Shown here: positions 46,842 through 53,468 of the stretch, in pieces
Position numbering within the stretch: position 1 is the first letter of the stretch
Layout: each line of letters begins with the position of its first letter
DNA from: Marinilabiliaceae bacterium JC017
GTDB taxonomy: Bacteria; Bacteroidota; Bacteroidia; Bacteroidales; Marinilabiliaceae
NCBI GenBank assembly: GCA_004296775.1
Contig: RHGE01000020.1
Coordinates: forward strand, 1 to 64,000
Length of the DNA stretch: 64,000 bases
Direction of reading: 5' to 3'
Notes under the pieces: generated by a model
Databases searched by the model: none
What the model was told of the DNA's origin: nothing
The model's input: only the letters and a program-made list of their open reading frames with translations
Program-made: the position numbers and the translations under genes

Positions 46842-48470
46842 ATGCGCATCCTTCAATTCTTACCCATGGGCCTTTTCATGTTATTAATGGGTTGTACAAC
46901 CATGTATTCCCGGCATAATACTGAAACAATAATGGTGCACCCTCAAAACATACCGGTGTTTGGTGAAAAAGCTTTCAATAACATCTGCTCAATTGATATT
47001 GTAACGAAAGATTCTTTGAAAGAATTATCAACTTTCACTATCCATTTAGCCGACACACCTTCAAGAAAAGAAATCACCGCATTAAAACTGGTGTATAACG
47101 GTACCACAGAAGAATCAGACTTAAATATAGAATTCGGCCAGTTAAAAATTGACGGAACACGCGTCACCATAAAAGGAACACTGCCGCTGACTGCAGGAGA
47201 AAATCACTTCTCCTTACTAATAGCGGTAAACAAAACCATTGACATCTCACAAGAAATAACCATCGAAGGCTTCGAATACCAACTGGCGGATGGCACTTCT
47301 GCCAGCAACCATTTTTCAGTGCACCCCTTAATCTGGCGCATTGGGAAAGTGGTAAGGGCGGCCGGACAAGATCAATGCGATACATACCGGATACCGGGAC
47401 TTGTCACTACAACCAAAGGAACACTTATTGCTGTTTACGACAACCGGTATAACAACAGCAAGGATTTACAAGAAGATATTAACATTGGCATGAGTCGTAG
47501 CACAGATGGCGGACAAACCTGGGAGCCCATGAAAGTGATCATGGATATGGGCGAATGGGGTGGTTTGCCTCAGCAGCTGAACGGCGTGGGAGATCCCTGC
47601 GTGTTGTACGATTATCACAATCATACGATTTGGGTAGTCGCCTTATGGATACATGGCCTGGATAAAACACAGATGGCATGGTGGGGCTCCAAACCAGGCC
47701 TGAAACCAGGAGAAACAGGTCAGCTATTATTGGTGAACAGTACCGATGACGGGTTAACATGGTCGGGTCCCATTAATATTACCAAACAAATTAAAGATCC
47801 TGCCTGGCAGTTATTGCTGCAGGGACCGGGCAAAGGCATCTGTATGAAAAACGGCACATTGGTGTTTCCGGCCCAATATAAAAAAGACATTGGCAAAAAG
47901 TCACTGGACGGTGGTCAATACACCTGTCACTCTACCATAATCTACAGTCAGGATGCCGGTAAAAACTGGAACATTGGCAGTGGCGCCAAAACCAACACCA
48001 CCGAAGCCCAGGTGGCTGAACTGAGCGATGGAAGCCTGATGCTGAACATGCGTGACGACCGCAACCGTAAAGATAAAGGTGAAAACAATGGCCGGGCAGT
48101 AGCGGTGACTAGCGACCTGGGAAAAACATGGAGGATACATCCGTCTTCCAATTCGGCCCTTCCCGAACCCAATTGCATGGCCAGCCTGATCAGCACATCG
48201 GTTAAGGTGAATGGCACGAAACAAAACGTCCTCTTTTTCTCTAATCCCAATAACAAACACCAACGGACCAACATGACCATCAAAGCCAGCCTCGACCAAG
48301 GCCTAACCTGGCCGGCAAAATTTCATGCCGAGATCAACCAAGCAGGCGGCTTTGGTTATTCATGCCTGACAATGGTGGATGAGGAAACCATCGGAATTTT
48401 GTACGAAGGAGTTAAAGACCTCTATTTTCAACAAATTCCCGTGGAAGAAATTATTCACGCGGTAGATTGA
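46842..48470 (+). CDS. nanH: Exo-alpha-sialidase (GH33)
   Basis: Secreted or surface neuraminidase releasing terminal sialic acids. A lipoprotein signal ends at Cys18 (LFMLLMGC). Next is an N-terminal beta domain as in Bacteroidota sialidases (DIVTKDSLKELSTFTIH to ITIEGFEYQL), then the six-bladed propeller with the YRIPGL motif (R183) and four Asp boxes of the form S-x-D-x-G-x-x-W (STDGGQTW, STDDGLTW, SQDAGKNW, SLDQGLTW), and ILYEGVKDLYFQ near the end. 542 aa from the ATG at 46842; an ATG at 46806 is possible. Its composition is GC-richer than the flanking DNA and it is bracketed by tRNA-Gln and a tRNA-Gln remnant. No other sialic-acid genes are nearby. Confidence 0.92.
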   Translation: MRILQFLPMGLFMLLMGCTTMYSRHNTETIMVHPQNIPVFGEKAFNNICSIDIVTKDSLKELSTFTIHLADTPSRKEITALKLVYNGTTEESDLNIEFGQLKIDGTRVTIKGTLPLTAGENHFSLLIAVNKTIDISQEITIEGFEYQLADGTSASNHFSVHPLIWRIGKVVRAAGQDQCDTYRIPGLVTTTKGTLIAVYDNRYNNSKDLQEDINIGMSRSTDGGQTWEPMKVIMDMGEWGGLPQQLNGVGDPCVLYDYHNHTIWVVALWIHGLDKTQMAWWGSKPGLKPGETGQLLLVNSTDDGLTWSGPINITKQIKDPAWQLLLQGPGKGICMKNGTLVFPAQYKKDIGKKSLDGGQYTCHSTIIYSQDAGKNWNIGSGAKTNTTEAQVAELSDGSLMLNMRDDRNRKDKGENNGRAVAVTSDLGKTWRIHPSSNSALPEPNCMASLISTSVKVNGTKQNVLFFSNPNNKHQRTNMTIKASLDQGLTWPAKFHAEINQAGGFGYSCLTMVDEETIGILYEGVKDLYFQQIPVEEIIHAVD

Positions 48471-48532
48471 TAAAGAATTAAAAAAGCATGAGGTTAAGTA
48501 CCATGGCAACACTAACAGGATGAATCCAGCCT

Positions 48533-48630
48533 AATCTCGAATCCTTATGAAACGACTACTGACAGCCTTCTCTCTTTTGGGAAGGCTGGTTTGTTTTATT
48601 CCCCTTCCCTTCCTGTAAGCAAAAAAAGAC
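48533..48630. repeat. Decayed tRNA-Gln 3' end plus terminator, downstream of sialidase
   Basis: This matches the 3' half of tRNA-Gln copy 2 and its following ~60 bp. CGAATCCTTATGAAACGACTAC here corresponds to the CGAATCCT...ACTAC segment at the end of the tRNA (17 of 22 positions identical by eye), then both have AGCCTTCTC, TTTTGGGAAGGC, TTTGTTTTAT and a CCTTCCT pyrimidine segment. The hairpin is intact, so it may end sialidase transcription. The pair of tRNA-related ends around the gene resembles a site-specific or duplication-borne insertion. Confidence 0.6.
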
Positions 48631-48912
48631 AAAAGTGACTCCCTTCATATTTTCAATTCCTCCCCTCCTCCATTTCTAACCCTCTCTGCGCATTTCAACG
48701 CATTTCCTCCACGAATTTACTACATAACTCATTTACCAGATCCTATCGACGCCATCAAAAGCAATGCACACGGACGGGCTTTGCGCCAGCGTCCTACAAA
48801 GAAGGCCCTGAAAGTATCTGGTTAGATTTATCCACTATTTTGTTGAGATGTCAAATCCCGAGCATACTACGGGTCAATTCAAAAAAAATAACCATTTTTA
48901 TATCTGCATATG

Positions 48913-49032
48913 CCTAATCTAGACAAGCCAGAAAAGTAAAAAGTATCAAGTACAAAGTATCAAGATGATTTACTTCTCGCCAAAATATTTTGCCAATAAA
49001 TACATCAATATCACCCGTAAGACACTAACAAA
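48913..49032. repeat. Truncated third copy of the ~370-bp element
   Basis: About 120 bp similar to the left end of the element at 18719 and 20118 (CCTAATCTAGACAAGCCAGAAAAGTA, repeated GTATCAAG, GCCAAAATATT, CCGTAAGACACTAA). It ends 14 bp before the start codon of the 97-aa gene. Confidence 0.55.
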
Positions 49033-49046
49033 AAAAATAAAACACC

Positions 49047-49340
49047 ATGGCAGAAATCAAACTCAACACATTTCAAATAAATATATTACTGAGTCCTCAG
49101 GAAAAAGACGATTTTCAATTCCTCCTGGAAAAAGGCGTATACTGCAGCACCTGTAAGGACATCTGTTCCGAAGTGACAGACTACACTGTTAAACTGACTA
49201 AATTAAACGACCTCCTGGTAAAAGGAAAATGTGCCACATGCGGTAACAAAGTGGCGCGTGTTATGGAATTTGGCGAAGACCAGGCCTTTTTTAAGAAGGC
49301 TAATAAATTCAGGGAATCGGTTGCCAAAAAGAAACCATAG
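49047..49340 (+). CDS. Small protein with two CxxC motifs, 97 aa
   Basis: Cytosolic protein without signal or membrane segment. Two CxxC pairs (YCSTCKDIC and CATCGNK, about 40 residues apart) suggest a zinc-ribbon or rubredoxin-like knuckle. The N-terminal LNTFQINILLSPQEKDDF and the Lys-rich C-terminus are not of a family I recognise. It follows the third copy of the 370-bp element, with the same 'element then small gene' arrangement as near 19.4 and 20.6 kb. A convergent terminator belonging to the minus-strand gene lies downstream. Confidence 0.65.
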   Translation: MAEIKLNTFQINILLSPQEKDDFQFLLEKGVYCSTCKDICSEVTDYTVKLTKLNDLLVKGKCATCGNKVARVMEFGEDQAFFKKANKFRESVAKKKP

Positions 49341-49395
49341 CGATAATAACAAAAACTCACATTTATGCATCGTTTTTAAGGCAATCCAAAAAAAA

Positions 49396-49420
49396 GACGG
49401 GCCTTAAACAAAGGCCCGTT
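49396..49420 (-). terminator. Terminator of the S1-like gene
   Basis: On the minus strand the stem ACGGGCCTT/AAGGCCCGT with loop TGTTT is followed by a run of T, about 35 bp after the S1-like stop codon. Confidence 0.85.
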
Positions 49421-49453
49421 AATAATAAGTTTAAAATCAAATTCAGGTTATTA

Positions 49454-50329
49454 TTAATTCATCTCCCACTTGAGCATCATAAGGCCTCTTTGCATATTAA
49501 CCTCAATGACTTTACACTTGATATATTCACGATGCACCAACTTACGGATGCCTTGTTTTACCTTGTTGACATTAGCCCCATAAAGTTGACCTGTTACTTC
49601 CAAGGCTCCTTCATATTTACCTTCAACCAGGTATTGGGTAATGCCTTTGTGCTTTTTAACCACCACCTCCACCCGTTTCCCGTGATAAGTCAACAACATT
49701 TTATCTTGCCATTTAAACGGGAGATTAGAATCTCTTACCTGTGCCTGTTGTTTTTTATTATTTCCTTCAAACACTACCATAATCATTTGTCCGGGAGACT
49801 TCTCTCGCAAAAGCTCTAAGCTGCACTTGGAATAGGGCAACCTTCCTGTTATCGAACCGCAACGCCAATCGAAATGCTGCCCCAACTCCACAATAAAATT
49901 CGTATCAAGCCGACCAAGGATAAGGGCCCGGTAGGTCTTTTCCGGCTGCAGTGGTTTGTGCTGAAACTGGCGGATAGAAGCATCAATCCGGATGGGAACC
50001 GGCCCCTCAGTAATCTCCGTTACTTCGCCGTAAAAAAGTTTATTACGCAGATAAGGAAAAACAACCCGCCAAAAAGCTATTCGCTCATAAGTCCAGGGCA
50101 TTTGGGTAAAAGGAACAAATCCTTGCATTTGATAAACTTTAACTTGTATACCTCCCTGCTTGACAGATTGAATATGAAAAGGCATATTTTTCCCTTCTGC
50201 CATTCGTTGCTCAAAGCGCTTATCTAATTGCCCATATGGAGAATCATTAGAGGATTTTGAATATTGTGGGGTTTCTGTATTTTTTTCTTTCTCTGAAAAT
50301 TTGAATATCGAGGACCAGGTTAATTGCAT
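49454..50329 (-). CDS. Protein with S1-like OB-fold segments
   Basis: 291-aa cytosolic protein with three segments that look like S1/OB folds: PFHIQSVKQGGIQVKVYQMQGFVPFTQM, YRALILGRLDTNFIVELGQHF with GRLPYSK, and VEVVVKKHKGITQYLVEGKYEGALEVTG. The pattern 'short strand, G-G or Y-L, V-E-G, G-F-V/L' is typical of S1 RNA-binding repeats. Function is not known; an RNA-binding role is inference. It ends with a clean terminator and stands alone. Confidence 0.6.
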   Translation of the reverse strand: MQLTWSSIFKFSEKEKNTETPQYSKSSNDSPYGQLDKRFEQRMAEGKNMPFHIQSVKQGGIQVKVYQMQGFVPFTQMPWTYERIAFWRVVFPYLRNKLFYGEVTEITEGPVPIRIDASIRQFQHKPLQPEKTYRALILGRLDTNFIVELGQHFDWRCGSITGRLPYSKCSLELLREKSPGQMIMVVFEGNNKKQQAQVRDSNLPFKWQDKMLLTYHGKRVEVVVKKHKGITQYLVEGKYEGALEVTGQLYGANVNKVKQGIRKLVHREYIKCKVIEVNMQRGLMMLKWEMN

Positions 50330-50510
50330 AAGGTTTGGTTTATAATGCGGTTAATTATTGGGTTATGGGTTCTTTTAATACAAAGAACAGACTCTAAATT
50401 AAAAATTAATCCCTATTAAATTAAATCTTATTGTAAAGTTAACAGTTAAACACTCGCAATAATCAGCCCCCAATGGAGGACACACGGTGAAAAACGATTT
50501 AAAAAATAAA

Positions 50511-50538
50511 GAGGAGATACCCCCCAAGGTATCTCCTC
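50511..50538 (-). terminator. Terminator of the DUF6261 gene
   Basis: 11-bp stem GAGGAGATACC/GGTATCTCCTC with a 6-nt loop (CCCCAA on the plus strand). On the minus strand it is followed by a T-rich tail, about 25 bp after the stop codon. Confidence 0.8.
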
Positions 50539-50564
50539 TCACTAATTCCCAAATTTAACTAAAA

Positions 50565-51302
50565 CTACGCCTGTTCCGTCTCTTCGGCTTCTTTTGGCTC
50601 TTTGGCTTCTCGTTGAGTGATCAGCCTGTTGTATTGTTCGATGAGTTGATTTACCTCGCGGATCAACGGATCGTAACTATTGGTTTCATCCAGGGTGGCA
50701 TAGGCGGTGATGTACTTCAGGAGTTCCCGGTAATGCCCGGTGGCCAACTTACGCAAATCAGCCAATTTAATCTCCGGTGCCTGGGCCGACTCTTTCACCC
50801 GATTCAGGTAACGGTTATTAAAAAGCGTGTTAGCTTCATCCAGTTCATTCACCCAGGCTTCTATATTTAATGTTGCAACAGCAGCCACTAACTCATCTTC
50901 ACTTTTCCATTTTTCTATCAGGCTGCTGATAACACTGGTCTCAGCCTGGTAATTCATGCGAGCCAATCCACTACCAAAATTATTAAGGGTATCAAGCAGT
51001 GCCTGCGCCGCGTCGGCAGTATCTTGATTAAAATGATTGGTCATTCCTTCCAATAATTTCTCAAGACCTGTTAATGCAAAGTCGCGTCGCCCATCCAAAT
51101 CTACTATATCCTGGGTGATACTACTGCCCCGTTCGGGCTTGAAGATATTAGTCATGTCATTCACCTCATTATCCAAAGGGGTTACTTTCGACTGCAACTT
51201 CTCAAGCAGCAGGGTAAAACTTTTAATAATCTGAAGCAGATTTTTTAGAAACTGAATAAACTCGCTATTGCGAAATCTAGTAATATCGGCTGTTAAAAAC
51301 AT
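50565..51302 (-). CDS. DUF6261-like helical protein
   Basis: 245-aa, mostly alpha-helical cytosolic protein of a Bacteroidota family (DUF6261-like by eye). It begins with ITRFRNSEFIQFLKNLLQII and continues with helices rich in Leu and charged residues; FNQDTADAAQALLDTLNNFGSGLARMNYQAETSVI and NELDEANTLFNNRYLNR look family-typical. The C-terminus has a Glu/Lys/Pro tail. Function unknown. It stands alone upstream of the 42-bp array, with its terminator downstream. Confidence 0.65.
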   Translation of the reverse strand: MFLTADITRFRNSEFIQFLKNLLQIIKSFTLLLEKLQSKVTPLDNEVNDMTNIFKPERGSSITQDIVDLDGRRDFALTGLEKLLEGMTNHFNQDTADAAQALLDTLNNFGSGLARMNYQAETSVISSLIEKWKSEDELVAAVATLNIEAWVNELDEANTLFNNRYLNRVKESAQAPEIKLADLRKLATGHYRELLKYITAYATLDETNSYDPLIREVNQLIEQYNRLITQREAKEPKEAEETEQA

Positions 51303-51512
51303 AAACTGAAATTTAAATGTGATTATTAATTTTTTACAAAAACATAAGGAAGTTAAATCATCTTTTTTTCAAAGTCAAAATATCGATGTAAACTTTAGAA
51401 GAATAAACACTGCGACCCCCATCATTTTCTAGCCGTATCCCAATAATTATAACACTTCCATTATTTTTTAAACGTCAGAAAAAAATTATCTCACTACAAC
51501 ATTCATAGAATG

Positions 51513-51695
51513 TTCGCGAAAACGCCCTGCAACCTTGAAAGAAGCTTTCGCGGGTTCGCGAAAACACCAAACGACCTCGCGAGAAGCTTTCGCGGGCTCG
51601 CGGATACACCAAACGACCTCGCGAGAAGATTTCGCGGGCTCGCGGAAACGCCAAACGACCTTGCGGGAAGGTTTCGCGGGCGCGCGAATACAGGT
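51513..51695. repeat. Minisatellite, 42-bp unit, four copies
   Basis: Four consecutive 42-bp units start at 51513, 51555, 51597 and 51639, then a part of a fifth. Each has TTCGCG or CTCGCG at its left end, CCAAACGACC in the middle and TTTCGCGGG at its right end; TTTCGCGGG and TTCGCGAAA form small inverted repeats at the junctions. The unit is very rich in CpG (CGCG). It lies between the DUF6261 gene and the CRISPR leader. It is not a CRISPR array: there are no unique spacers. Confidence 0.82.
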
Positions 51696-51926
51696 TACAA
51701 CCAGAAAGCCGCTAAAACAGGGAAGTAGATAGATGGGAATTGAGAATTTGAGCCAATGATTATTTGAAAAACTGAAAAGGTAAGGCTTCTGCCATTCTCC
51801 CCTACCCTTAAAAAAATGGTGCTGCCTGGTGGCGAATGAGAAAAATTGTGCAATTTACAGCGTTCAAAAAAAGCCGTAGAGTAGAAAAAGTGTAAAGCAA
51901 AAATGAAAGATGGCGGAAGAATATTT

Positions 51927-52029
51927 AAAAAAAATGGCTCCCGGGACACCCAAAACAGGAAGAAATGTTCATTTTTTTTAAGAAAAAAACAGCTGCAATG
52001 CAGCAATAGCAAGCCTTCTGGCGGTCTCT
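51927..52029 (+). promoter_or_regulatory. Leader of CRISPR array 1
   Basis: 103 bp directly before the first repeat of array 1. It begins with eight A and contains GGGACACCCAAAACAGG, a T8 run, and GCTGCAATGCAGC (a perfect 5-bp inverted repeat with a 3-nt centre), then GCCTTCTGGCG. An equal-length leader sits before array 2; by eye about 11 of 103 positions differ. An AT-rich leader with this position is where new spacers and the pre-crRNA promoter would be expected. Confidence 0.75.
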
Positions 52030-52329
52030 GCTGTGCCTCCCCTTGTTTTTGAGGGTACCGACAGCCGCCCTTGTGTGCTTACCCTTATGCCATTTGCTGT
52101 GCCTCCCCTTGTTTTTGAGGGTACCGACAGCAATCATAAACAAGTATGATAGCTTTGTCAAGCTGTGCCTCCCCTTGTTTTTGAGGGTACCGACAGCTAA
52201 AGACAGACCGGAACAGATCACCATTACGCTGTGCCTCCCCTTGTTTTTGAGGGTACCGACAGCCAATTACCTTTCAGCCCGGTGCAATCGCCTGCTGTGC
52301 CTCCCCTTGTTTTTGAGAGTACCAACAGC
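52030..52329 (+). CRISPR. CRISPR array 1 (type VI-B), 5 repeats, 4 spacers
   Basis: 36-bp direct repeats at 52030, 52096, 52162, 52228 and 52294, with four 30-bp unique spacers. Repeats 1-4 are identical: start GCTGTGCCTCCCC, centre TTGTTTTTGAGGG, end TACCGACAGC. Its ends GCTGT/ACAGC pair, as in Cas13b repeats. The fifth repeat has two changes (GAGGGT to GAGAGT; ACCGAC to ACCAAC), the usual mark of the old, leader-distal end. Cas13b crRNAs carry the repeat at the 3' side, which fits plus-strand transcription with a leader on the left. I see no spacer match elsewhere in the window. Confidence 0.97.
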
Positions 52330-52353
52330 CGGGAAAAAGCAGTGCATTTAGAC

Positions 52354-52590
52354 ATACCCCCATGGTCCCCCTAAAATTAGGGGGATGAAATGGGGATTTA
52401 CAGCACTTCATCCAAGGACAGATTATCTGCAGGCAAAAGCATTTGGGGTAATTGGCGGAATTCGAGAACAAGATGCTCTTCGGATCTACTATATAACTCT
52501 TTTAATCCTCACTGGATATGTTACAATCAAACCACCCCGATTTTCAAACCACCCCGTACCCCTCCTAAATCTTTTAGGAGGGGAAAAGTG
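52354..52590. repeat. Array-1 trailer with palindromic hairpins
   Basis: The sequence after array 1 has TCCCCCTAA-AA-TTAGGGGGA (near 52375-52384 and its left arm), followed by GATGAAATGGGGATTTACA, and later a perfect 11-bp stem CCCCTCCTAAA/TTTAGGAGGGG around TCT (52559-52583). A related region follows array 2 (57391-57530): TCCCCCTA-AAA-TAGGGGGA, GATGAAATGTGGATTTACA, then an ATCTGC(A/G)G...CAAAAG segment. No ORF is called in this region. Confidence 0.6.
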
Positions 52591-52917
52591 TGACCGGGTG
52601 AATAGAAAATGAATTACGAGTATTTGACTCCTTTTAGTAGATGTGTAAAACAATTCTCTCTGCATCTCTTGGGGTTTGCGGAAAATCTGTGTGAGACCTA
52701 AGGTACTGGTAGCGTCAAATTAGAGTTATCTCACCTTTTGTTAGTATGTCAGGACTTGAAGACTCTGCGTTACAAGAAAAAATGAGCATTCCTTGGCGGC
52801 CCTCTGCGTTACCAAATAAAAATATGCCCGTTGAAGAAAATGCCTTGGCATGATCTAATCTTAATACGATAAATTATACCTTTAGGCTCCTTACCACATT
52901 TTCTTATAATCCGATTT
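52591..52917. other. Intergenic region before csx, with short repeats and a weak promoter
   Basis: This stretch has two copies of CTCTGCGTTAC (near 52762 and 52802), related to CTCTGCGTTACC after array 2 (near 57247). A TATACCTTTA element lies ~35 bp upstream of the csx start, a near match to the Bacteroidota -7 element and a candidate promoter for csx-cas13b. Confidence 0.45.
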
Positions 52918-53451
52918 ATGACAGCAAACTCAACACCCGGCAATGCCATTGAACCCGAAAACATCAAGGAGGTGTATAACTCCATTCGCGAGTCGCTTAA
53001 ATTTGTAGAAGCCAAAAACGCAGGCCTTATCGCCATTAACTGTGGTTCCATGTTTGGTTTGGTCACTGTTTATAAAGAGCTAAACACCCTGCTTCACTGG
53101 TCGCTTTTCATCATCCTGCTACTGCTTTCTATTTCCACACTTTTAATATTATGGTCATTCTTTCCCCGAATGAGTGTAAAAAGAAAAACCACACCACCGG
53201 CACAAAGCACCCCCAACCTCTTCTTTTCAGAAAAGGTTGCAAGCCTGAGTCCGCAGCAACTGCACGATGCCTTAGCCGGACAGGCCACCAGGGTACACGA
53301 CGACATGCTGGCCTGGACCCATGCCACTGCCGGTGTAGCTGCACGCAAATACCGGCTATTCCGCGCTGCCGTATTACTCTCCATACTGGCGCTGGCAGTA
53401 GCCATTGTGACCGCGCTGAAGTATACCCTGTGCATTTTAATCACCCTTTAA
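52918..53451 (+). CDS. Predicted membrane accessory protein of the type VI-B locus
   Basis: 177-aa protein encoded 17 bp before cas13b, almost surely in one operon. It has three hydrophobic segments (about residues 36-52, 60-82 and 148-168, plus a short C-terminal one) and a cytosolic middle. The position matches the membrane-protein accessories Csx27 (VI-B1, represses) and Csx28 (VI-B2, enhances). No R-x4-H motif is present, so it is not an obvious HEPN protein of the Csx28 kind and Csx27-like is a better guess. The N-terminal KFVEAKNAGLIAINCGSMFGL and the C-terminal ARKYRLFRAAVLLSIL resemble the PycTM/SLATT pattern of defence membrane effectors; this is a resemblance by eye. Confidence 0.75.
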   Translation: MTANSTPGNAIEPENIKEVYNSIRESLKFVEAKNAGLIAINCGSMFGLVTVYKELNTLLHWSLFIILLLLSISTLLILWSFFPRMSVKRKTTPPAQSTPNLFFSEKVASLSPQQLHDALAGQATRVHDDMLAWTHATAGVAARKYRLFRAAVLLSILALAVAIVTALKYTLCILITL

Positions 53452-53468
53452 CTTAAAATCCTTGAACA

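Noticed and set aside
51513-51695. Possible CRISPR array in the 42-bp repeats
   Set aside because: No unique spacers lie between units; units abut directly and the whole 42 bp is repeated.
51695-52266. Minus-strand ORFs over array 1 and its leader
   Set aside because: The translation (AVGTLKNKGRHS repeats) is the reading of CRISPR repeats, not a gene.
52918-53451. Calling the accessory protein Csx28
   Set aside because: No R-x4-H motif and three hydrophobic segments; the assignment to Csx27 is only by position, so no symbol was given.
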